From: Callipepla californica brunnescens
Lineage: Eukaryota; Chordata; Aves; Galliformes; Odontophoridae
Length of the DNA stretch: 64,000 nucleotides
Reading direction: 5' to 3'
NCBI GenBank assembly: GCA_023055505.1
Contig: JALIRH010000002.1
Span: 19,860,937-19,924,936 of the forward strand
In this document: piece by piece, positions 40,026 through 47,600 of the stretch
How positions within the stretch are numbered: position 1 is the stretch's first letter
Layout of the letters: each line of letters opens with the position of its first letter
Notes under the pieces: generated by a model
Databases searched by the model: none
The model's input: the letters and a program-made list of their open reading frames with translations, nothing else
Told to the model about the DNA's origin: nothing
Translations under genes and position numbers: made by a program

Positions 40026-40199
40026 AGAGACATACTTTTAGAGTGAATCTCTGTCCTTTGCTAGCAAGCTTATCAGTACTGCAGGTACTGTACGGCATAA
40101 CACGACCTTGAAGTCTGGGCGTACTGCCAGTTGTTCTGGGATATTTGTAAACTTTTTTGGGTGCTGCTAGCTTGTTTCAGTAAAAAAAAAAAAAAAAAA
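40026..40199 (+). other. Proviral leader before ORF1
   Basis: This is untranslated leader. It holds an inverted repeat CAGTAC-TGCAG-GTACTG at 40074-40090 (6-bp stem, 5-nt loop), a possible packaging or dimerisation hairpin. An acceptor-like CTTGTTTCAG lies at 40171-40180. A run of 19 A (40182-40200) has as its last base the A of the ORF1 ATG. The frame of ORF1 is open back to 40101 but has no earlier ATG. Confidence 0.6.
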
Positions 40200-40787
40200 A
40201 TGCTCTCGCTTTTTAAACTGCTCTTAAAGGGGCTGCATTTTGTTGTTTTTTCCCTTTTAATGCTCAAAACATACTGGGACCTTTTTCCTGAACACTTGCA
40301 AGATCCTGAGAATTTAAGCAGGTATTTGAAACGGGGACGTTGCGGCTCAGACAGATCTGAGGAGGCCCAAATTATTTGGGGTCTGGCTTATGCCAATCGG
40401 ACCTTATTCAATACTATCCCAGAGAGATATAGAGTTTCTGAAATAGAGCGAGAGAGTCTCCGAGCCGAGAGGGGTAGTGTCCAGATCCAGAAAGAGAGTC
40501 TTTTAGCTGACAATCAGACTCTCCTGACCACTTTAGACAGCCTCCAGTCTGATCAAGACACCCTCCAGACCAAGCAAGTCGCTTTTCAGTTCGAGAAAGA
40601 CGCTCTCCAGCCTGAAAGAGATGCCCTCCAGTCCGAACTCAACAACCCTCAGTCTCAACAAGATGGTCTCCAGTTTGTGCAAGATGCCCTCCAACCTGAA
40701 AGAGACACCCTCCTGTCTGAGCGAGATGTCCTCCTGTCTGAATGGTACTCCTTCAGAACTGAGCGAGGTACCTTCCGGCCACAATAG
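40200..40787 (+). CDS. Proviral ORF1 in gag position: hydrophobic N-terminus plus 16-heptad coiled coil
   Basis: This is a 195-codon frame starting at the first in-frame ATG (40200) and ending at UAG (40785-40787). Residues 2-22 are strongly hydrophobic with three Lys/His (LFKLLLKGLHFVVFSLLML), suggesting a membrane anchor or buried helix. Residues about 24-82 are a charged, mixed region. From 40446 to 40781 the DNA is 16 consecutive 21-bp units encoding heptads of the form ERDxLxx or DALQPER, with Leu, Phe or Val at the fixed core position in nearly all of them. A long coiled coil is predicted. No capsid major-homology motif and no CCHC zinc knuckle are present, so it is not an ordinary Gag. 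It may be a replaced or remodelled gag, an accessory protein, or a family-specific gene. A comparison with the coiled-coil proteins of the chicken ENS/ERNI LTR-element family is worthwhile, but I cannot assert kinship. Confidence 0.85.
   Translation: MLSLFKLLLKGLHFVVFSLLMLKTYWDLFPEHLQDPENLSRYLKRGRCGSDRSEEAQIIWGLAYANRTLFNTIPERYRVSEIERESLRAERGSVQIQKESLLADNQTLLTTLDSLQSDQDTLQTKQVAFQFEKDALQPERDALQSELNNPQSQQDGLQFVQDALQPERDTLLSERDVLLSEWYSFRTERGTFRPQ
40446..40781 (+). repeat. 21-bp tandem repeat, 16 units, encoding heptads
   Basis: The units are diverged but in perfect 21-bp register with no frame-breaking indel. A typical unit is GATGCCCTCCAGTCCGAACT plus one base. Two units encode identical DALQPER-type heptads. 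The 336-bp array ends one codon before the ORF1 stop. Confidence 0.92.
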
Positions 40788-43700
40788 CCCGTGCCCCCCA
40801 GCCAGGGGGGGAAAGGGATAACAGAGTGTATTGGACTGTGTGGATTCGATGGCCTGGCACATCAGAACCACAAAAATATAAGGCATTGGTGGACACTGGT
40901 GCACAGTGCACTCTAATGCCCTCGAGTCACCAAAGGACAGAATTAATCTATATTTCTGGGGTGACTGGGGGTTCCCAAGAGCTGACCAAGTTGGAGGCTG
41001 AAATAAGTCTCACTGGTAAAGACTGGCAAAAACATTCTATTGTGACTGGCCCAGGGGCTCCATGTATACTTGGTATTGATTACCTCAAAAGGGGATATTT
41101 TAAGGATCCCAAAGGGTATCGATGGGCTTTTGGAATAGCTGCTGTGGGCGCAGATAACACTAAGCAGCTGTCTGCTTTGTCTGGCCTGTCAGAAGATCCG
41201 TCTGTTGTAGGGTTGCTACAAGTGGAGGAGCAACAGGTACCGATTGCTACAAAAACGGTGCACAGACGGCAGTACCGCACTAATAGGGATTCCTTGCTCC
41301 CCATTCATAACCTGATTCGTCAGCTAGAGAGCCAGGGAGTGATCAGCAAAACTCACTCCCCGTTTAACAGCCCCATATGGCCAGTGCGTAAAGCCAGTGG
41401 AGAATGGAGGCTGACGGTAGATTATCGTGGCCTCAATGAAGTCACACCCCCCCTGAGTGCTGCTGTGCCGGACATGCTTCAACTCCAGTACGAACTGGAG
41501 TCAAAAGCAGCCAAGTGGTATGCCACCATTGACATTGCCAATGCCTTCTTTTCAATTCCTCTGGCCACAGAATGTAGGCCGCAATTTGCTTTCACTTGGA
41601 GAGGCATTCAGTACACCTGGAACCGTTTACCCCAGGGGTGGAAGCACAGCCCAACCATTTGCCATGGGTTGATCCAAACTGCATTGGAACAGGGTGGTGC
41701 TCCTGAGCACTTACAATACATTGATGACATCATTGTGTGGGGCAATACAGCAGGGGAAGTTTTCGAGAAAGGAGAGAGAATAATTCAGATCCTCCTGCGA
41801 GCTGGCTTCGCTATTAAGCGAAGCAAAGTGAAAGGGCCTGCACAGGAAATTCAGTTCCTGGGAATAAAGTGGCAAGATGGACGTCGTCACATCCCAACAG
41901 ATGTGATTGACAAAATTATTGCTATGTCTCCACCCACTAGTAAGACAGAGACCCAAGCTTTTCTGGGTGTAGTGGGATTTTGGAGAATGCATGTTCCAAA
42001 CTACAGTCTCATTGTGAGCCCTCTCTTTCGGGTGACGCGGAAGAAGAATGATTTTGTATGGGGTCCTGAGCAGCAGCAGGCTTTTGAGCAAATTAAGCAG
42101 GAGATAGCCCGTGCCGTGGCCCTGGGGCCAGTGCGGACGGGACAGGATGTAAAGAACATCCTCTACACTGCTGCTGGAAAGGAAGGTCCCACTTGGAGTT
42201 TGTGGCAAAGAGCTTCTGGAGAGACCCGAGGCCGACCCCTTGGTTTCTGGAGTCGAGCATACAGGGGGTCTGAGGAGCGCTACACTCCAACTGAGAAGGA
42301 AATCTTAGCCGCGTACGAGGGGGTTCGAGCTGCTTCCGAAGTAATCGGTACTGAAGCGCAGCTCCTTCTGGCACCTCGACTGCCAGTGCTGAACTGGATG
42401 TTCAAAGGAAAGGTTCCCTCTACCCATCATGCTACTGATGCCACTTGGAGTAAGTGGATTGCACTGATTACACAGCGAGCTCGGATGGGGAACCTCAGTC
42501 ATCCAGGAATCCTAGAAGTGATCATGGACTGGCCTGAAGGTAAAAAGTTTGGAACAACACCAGCAGAGGAGGTATCACGTGCTAAAGAAGCCCCACCATA
42601 CAATGAACTACCAGACAATGAAAAGAGATATGCCCTGTTCACAGATGGATCATGTCGGATTGTGGGTAAGCACCGCAGATGGAAATCTGCAGTGTGGAGT
42701 CCCACACGACAAGTTGCAGAGGCCACTGAAGGAAAAGGAGAATCAAGCCAATTTGCAGAGGTAAAGGCTGTCCAGCTGGCCTTAGATGTTGCTGAACGCG
42801 AGAGGTGGCCAGTGCTTTATCTTTACACTGACTCATGGATGGTGGCAAATGCCTTATGGGGGTGGTTACAGCAATGGGAACAAAATGGCTGGCAACGGAG
42901 GGGTAAACCTATTTGGGCTGCTGAACTGTGGAAAGATATTGCTGCCCGAGTAAAGAATATGGTTGTAAAGGTGCGCCATGTAGATGCTCATGTTCCTAAA
43001 AGCCGAGCAACTGAAGAACAACAGAATAACCATCAGGTAGATCGAGCTGCCAAAGTTAAGATGGCTCAAGTAGACTTGGACTGGCAACATAAAAGTGAAT
43101 TATTTTTAGCTCGATGGGCCCATGAGACCTCGGGCCATCAAGGAAGAGATGCAACATATAAATGGGCTAGAGACCGAGGGGTGGACTTAACTATGGACGC
43201 TATTGCACAGGTTATCCATGACTGTGATACTTGCGCCACAATTAAACAAGCCAAGAGGATGAAACCTCTTTGGGGGGAAGGGCGATGGCAAAAGTATAAA
43301 TATGGGGAGGCGTGGCAGGTTGATTATATCACCTTGCCACGAACTCGCAATGGTAAGCGTTATGTGCTTACCATGGTGGAAGCAACCACTGGGTGGCTTG
43401 AAACATATGCAGTACCCCATGCTACCGCCCGAAACACCATTCTAGGTCTCGAGAAGCAAGTCCTATGGCGACATGGCACTCCAGAAAGAATTGAGTCAGA
43501 TAATGGGACTCATTTCAAAAATTCTCTTGTAAGTAATTGGGCCAAAGATCATGGCATTGAATGGATTTATCATATCCCCTATCACGCACCAGCTTCTGGT
43601 AAGATTGAAAGATACAATGGGTTGCTAAAAACCATGTTGAAAGCAATGGGTGGCGGAACATTTAAGCACTGGGAGAAGCATTTGGACGAAGCCACCTGGT

Positions 43701-43969
43701 TGGTCAACACTCGAGGATCCATCAGTCGTGACGGTCCTGCCCAATCCAGCTCCCTACCTACTGTAGAGGGAGATAAGGTCCCTGTAGTACATGTAAAGAA
43801 CATGTTGGGCAAAGCGGTTTGGGTCCTTCCAGCTTCTGGAAAGGGCAAACCTCTCCGTGGAACTGTCTTTGCTCAGGGACCTGGATCCACTTGGTGGGTG
43901 ATGCAGAAGAATGGGGATGTTCAGTGTGTACCACAAGGGAATTTGATGTTGGGGGAGTGCAGTCAGTAA
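40763..43969 (+). CDS. pol: Proviral pro-pol: protease, reverse transcriptase, RNase H, integrase
   Basis: The frame is uninterrupted to TAA at 43967-43969. Residues here are counted from the GTG at 40826, a numbering origin and not a proposed start. The protease has its active-site DTG at 23-25 and CILGIDYL near 81-88. The RT has LPQG at 268-271 and the catalytic YIDD at 298-301 (41717-41728). RNase H follows with FTDGS (Asp607), Glu645 and YTDS (Asp669). The integrase zinc site is His766, His771, Cys800, Cys803, and the catalytic triad Asp833, Asp892, Glu928 has exactly 35 residues between the last two (D,D35E). All key catalytic residues are present. There is no dUTPase. The first in-frame Met is residue 31, after the protease DTG, so pol is probably made as an extension of ORF1 or by non-AUG initiation. 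The frame is -1 relative to ORF1, with a 25-bp overlap (40763-40787). Confidence 0.96.
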   Translation, partial: ARYLPATIARAPQPGGERDNRVYWTVWIRWPGTSEPQKYKALVDTGAQCTLMPSSHQRTELIYISGVTGGSQELTKLEAEISLTGKDWQKHSIVTGPGAPCILGIDYLKRGYFKDPKGYRWAFGIAAVGADNTKQLSALSGLSEDPSVVGLLQVEEQQVPIATKTVHRRQYRTNRDSLLPIHNLIRQLESQGVISKTHSPFNSPIWPVRKASGEWRLTVDYRGLNEVTPPLSAAVPDMLQLQYELESKAAKWYATIDIANAFFSIPLATECRPQFAFTWRGIQYTWNRLPQGWKHSPTICHGLIQTALEQGGAPEHLQYIDDIIVWGNTAGEVFEKGERIIQILLRAGFAIKRSKVKGPAQEIQFLGIKWQDGRRHIPTDVIDKIIAMSPPTSKTETQAFLGVVGFWRMHVPNYSLIVSPLFRVTRKKNDFVWGPEQQQAFEQIKQEIARAVALGPVRTGQDVKNILYTAAGKEGPTWSLWQRASGETRGRPLGFWSRAYRGSEERYTPTEKEILAAYEGVRAASEVIGTEAQLLLAPRLPVLNWMFKGKVPSTHHATDATWSKWIALITQRARMGNLSHPGILEVIMDWPEGKKFGTTPAEEVSRAKEAPPYNELPDNEKRYALFTDGSCRIVGKHRRWKSAVWSPTRQVAEATEGKGESSQFAEVKAVQLALDVAERERWPVLYLYTDSWMVANALWGWLQQWEQNGWQRRGKPIWAAELWKDIAARVKNMVVKVRHVDAHVPKSRATEEQQNNHQVDRAAKVKMAQVDLDWQHKSELFLARWAHETSGHQGRDATYKWARDRGVDLTMDAIAQVIHDCDTCATIKQAKRMKPLWGEGRWQKYKYGEAWQVDYITLPRTRNGKRYVLTMVEATTGWLETYAVPHATARNTILGLEKQVLWRHGTPERIESDNGTHFKNSLVSNWAKDHGIEWIYHIPYHAPASGKIERYNGLLKTMLKAMGGGTFKHWEKHLDEATWLVNTRGSISRDGPAQSSSLPTVEGDKVPVVHVKNMLGKAVWVLPASGKGKPLRGTVFAQGPGSTWWVMQKNGDVQCVPQGNLMLGECSQ
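40785..40811 (+). promoter_or_regulatory. Candidate translational recoding site at the ORF1-pol junction
   Basis: The order is the UAG stop (40785-40787), 6-nt spacer (40788-40793), C6 (40794-40799), AGCCA loop (40800-40804), G7 (40805-40811). C6 can pair with six of the G to give a very stable GC hairpin. A stop codon followed closely by a stable structure resembles retroviral readthrough signals. The pol frame is -1 relative to ORF1, and the G7 run is in the register G GGG GGG, which permits -1 slippage. The pol frame is open only from 40763 and has no Met before the protease active site, so some fusion mechanism is expected. Function is inferred. Confidence 0.5.
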
Positions 43970-44067
43970 TTCCATGTATATACTTGTATATATATGTTGT
44001 GTGTGTGTATATCTAATGCATGTTAATCATTGTTCTTCTGTATGTATCAAGCATGATGTAACGATGT
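43970..44067 (+). other. Short 3' non-coding region of the provirus, no env
   Basis: Between the pol stop and the polypurine tract lie 98 bp with TA/TG alternation (about 43978-44012). No envelope frame, splice acceptor or accessory gene fits here. Confidence 0.85.
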
Positions 44068-44083
44068 GGAATAAGGGGTGGAA
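44068..44083 (+). promoter_or_regulatory. Polypurine tract
   Basis: GGAATAAGGGGTGGAA directly abuts the 3' LTR. It is nearly all purine and is the expected site for plus-strand priming. Confidence 0.85.
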
Positions 44084-44657
44084 TGTCACGGTTTTATGAT
44101 TTTTGGTACTGGTATTCCACATCATGACATCATGTATTACATTGAGAGTTGAAGAGCTAATACTCCAGCTCCATAGATCATTGATAATTCCAGGTATACC
44201 TGCCTCAGAAGAGAAGAAGAACTACATTCCCCAGAGGACTTTGCGATGCTTTGTATTTTTACGTGTTTTCCGCTCAGAGGGAACAGATAAAAACCCTCAG
44301 CGGTCACGGGACACTCTTTTTCCTTCGGGATCGACTCAGCAGTGGGTGCTCGCTGCCGTATCGCCTTCAGCGTTAGCGTAAGGCCTTCGGTTTATCGGAC
44401 ACTCTCTCTTGCTCATTTTATTTGATTCATTAGCCTCAATTCCAATTATATTGTATTATATTCTGTTATTTTACTTTCTGATATCTTATTTAGTAAATTA
44501 GCTTTCCTCCTCAGATCGTTGCCGCTGTTTTGTTTCTAGGCCCATCTCCCTTTTCCCTTTTCCCTTTTTCCTTGCCCTTTCCTGGGGCGTGGGTCCGTGG
44601 GTCCCCCGCACCAATCGTCACGGAACCGGGCCGATCCAGCCCGGTAAACCGTTGACA
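44084..44657 (+). repeat. 3' LTR of the provirus
   Basis: 574 bp from TGTCACGG to CGTTGACA. By line-by-line reading I found no difference from the 5' LTR. It is followed at once by the CTTAG target duplication (44658-44662). Confidence 0.97.
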
Positions 44658-47600
44658 CTTAGGTTTCAATTCCTGTAGTCAGTATAACTTATTAAAGCCT
44701 TAAGCTCCTAGATTTTTTTTTCCTGAACATTGTAGTCCTTACAATTGCAGAAATACTTAAATTCTAGCTGCCTCCTCATAGCTCAGAAATAAGAAGTAGA
44801 TTTTTGTCCTCCAAAAATCTATTGTTTTAGGAATGTAATTTTTTAATGGTAAAAAAAGATGAAGGACCCAGCTTATAATTTTTGAATTTTAGGATTGGCA
44901 GTTCTTAATATGCAAAGAGGGAAAGCCCTGGGTAGTATGCAAATCATAGTATGCTTTAATGCTATAGAAAACTCCTTTTTTCCTCCTCTTGGTGGTTTGT
45001 TATTCAACTGTAATACCGTATGAAGCTGAGAAAAGTCTCCAAAAGCTGAAAAATGATGATAGTAACTGAAACTGAGTTTTCTGTTGTTAAAACAATATGC
45101 AGTTATACTCTAGGAACAGAGAAGTTTTGAGTAGTGAAGATAGGAATTAATAATTGAACATTTATATAAAATTTTATTCCTAAAAGGACTTTTGAAAATT
45201 AAGTGAAGTTGTTGTGGTTTAATTTTCTGTTAATGCCATGTGCTTATTTTACCATTCCCAATGTATGAGGTAGTTCTGTGGAGTGAAGTTTAGGTTTTGA
45301 AATTTCAGTTCTGGTTCTTTCTGCTGTAAGTCGTCAAAAGCAACAATAGCAAATGAGATCTCTTTTATATTTGTATACACTCATGTTTGGTGTTTTGCAA
45401 CAAGGAAACTTGCTCCCTAACATACAGAAATAACTGCTTTTTCTCTGCTCTCTGTTTGAAATGGTTTTCTTGTGATTGATTTTTCTCTTCCAGTGACGGC
45501 TGGGGTAGGGATGATGGCAGGTCAGGGCTCTGACGTGCAGCCTGACATGTACAGCAAGGAGGGGAGAACTGTTGCTGAGCAGATAACAGCAACCGTGGCA
45601 TATTTCCTTGCATGTAAGGCTAAGAAAACTTCCACATAACTGAGCTTTTGGGGTTTGGGTATGAACACCAGAAAAATTAGTCAGGAAGGCCTGCTTTTTG
45701 TGTCCGGGATCCTGACACAAGTCTAACTTGTTATATTAGTAAAAAGGATTTTGAAATTATCAGTGGGTCTCATTCAGTAAGAGAGGAGAAAACTGCTCAG
45801 CGGAAGTAAAGGAAAAGCTACGGCAGAGAGAAAGTTTCTTTTACCCGGGGCCACTAACAACACAGAGCAATCCAAGGCATGCACTGGTTAAATCTTAGAA
45901 AGTGCTATAGGCAACCCACTTTTGCAATTGCCATAGAAAATTGTTGTTGTTAGCCATTCTGTTGATAGTTCATATTGTAGGAATTACTAGCAGATGGGAA
46001 AATAGATGACTCAGAATACAGTATTAACAATCCATATTTTTTTAATCAAAGGCCTCTAATAAGGCATGTTGCATCTGTAAGATTCGTTTAAGCAGTTGCT
46101 AGGAAGAATTTGTTTTTTTTCAAGTAAACATAACAAACTTGATACAGATTATTTTTTGATCGAATATCTATTTTCTTTACAATTCAAATCCCGAAAACGC
46201 ATTTGCTTGTTTTCATTGCACCACCTTAATGGCAGCATTCCATAATTTAGTTTGATGGAATGGAGGTTTGCAATGGTAATTCGTGCATTATGGAATTACT
46301 AATGAAATCTAATTGTATCATATTGAAAACATCACAGGCCTAGAGCTTTTATTTACCTCTGTTAGCTGTCAAGGGTGGATTAAGATTGTAGTGTGCTACA
46401 TCCACCAAAACTTTGGATTTCGCCCCCTGAAAAGTTTGGATGGCTACAGATGTGTGCTGGCCAAGACTAGCTAACGAGTTCCAGACTCTTTTCCAGACCC
46501 CTTCACTGCAGTTCGTGGTCTACAAGCACCGCCAAGTATTTCAGATACATTTCCTTCCTCCCGACTCCTGTGCTGGACACAGGTAGTTGGGATTCACATT
46601 GCACTGCTTGTCTTGATGACCTTTGAGGGTCCTCTTATGATTGTGTATTATCTCCTTCCTTCTCAGCTTATTAGTAGAGATCTCTAGTCTGTAGTCAGGA
46701 ATGCATACATATGTTCCAGTTGCACGTTCTGGCTTGAATCTTTGTCAGTATGATCTGATCGAGGTTGCAAACAAAATATATAAGGTACAGTGTAGGCCCT
46801 CCTGCAGGCAGGAGTATTGACTGCAAGTAATTCTTCTTCGGCTTGCTGAACATAGCAATCCAAATGAAGCTGATCTATCTGAGATGCACTCAGTTAGACT
46901 GAAAAAGGTAAAAGCTGTTGTACTTCCCATGCTGGGGTTTAGTTCTGAGAGATGTCTGCCTCGTCATGGGAGGAAGGAATTCCTTCTATGTTGCTGTTTG
47001 AAGATGTAATAGGAAGCAAACAGCCTGGAGCCAGTGTTGACCAGAATAAGAATGTTTTCTGCATAGAAAATATTCTCCTGATGTAATGGTGAACTTCACT
47101 GCAATCTGCCTACCTTACATTATGGCACTGGATTATTTTTTCTTCAGCTACAAAGCTTATCACTGCTTCTTAAAAACCCAGATAGCTGTGGGTCCTGTCA
47201 CCTTTGCACCAGAGAATGTAACTGTCTCAGTAGCTGTTATCTGTGGTTTGATCACAGCTTGTAGATGTGCCTGGAACTCTCCCAGCCTCTTGCATGTTGC
47301 TGTATCCCAGCTTAAGTTCTCAGTAATGAGGGTGATCATTATTAAAAGAAGCTCGCTAACAGTTCTGAATCTGTTCTGCTGCTTTTTAACTTCTGCACTT
47401 TGCTTTCTTGGAGAAGTCACTAACCCTGTTATGAGTGGGTTGAAAAGTGGAGGCAATCGATGGGTATCCCATTTGGTAAAAGTTCAAGATGAGTTATAGC
47501 ATGTTTCCTCACTTCTGTTTCCTAAGGAGAGTGTGCATTGTATGGTTGTGTTGCCTTTTCCTGGGACTGTAAATGAAAATTACAGTTCAGCTGCAGGATT

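Larger units (their letters stand above)
39372..44657 (+). mobile_element. Complete endogenous retrovirus (provirus), env-less, sense in STK3 intron
   Basis: This 5,286-bp element consists of a 574-bp 5' LTR, a tRNA-Lys primer site extended to a whole tRNA complement, a leader, a coiled-coil ORF in the gag position, a pro-pol frame, a polypurine tract and a 574-bp 3' LTR. It is flanked by CTTAG. The two LTRs appear identical by eye and the pol frame has no stop, so the insertion is recent. Features that lean towards class III (ERV-L-like) are the 5-bp duplication, the lack of env, and the RT palm segment LPQGWKHSP with YIDD. That assignment is inference. It has no recognisable Gag capsid homology region or CCHC zinc knuckle and only 114 bp between the pol stop and the 3' LTR. 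It lies in the transcribed orientation of the host gene. Confidence 0.97.

Noticed and set aside
40446..40781. CRISPR-like or satellite array
   Set aside because: The 21-bp units are contiguous with no spacers and translate as coiled-coil heptads in one frame.
40826..40828. GTG as the start of the pol protein
   Set aside because: It is only an alternative bacterial-type start. The frame is open back to 40763 without an ATG, and pol is expected to be expressed as an extension or by another route.
43970..44083. Envelope gene or accessory gene after pol
   Set aside because: Only 114 bp lie between the pol stop and the 3' LTR, with no usable frame.
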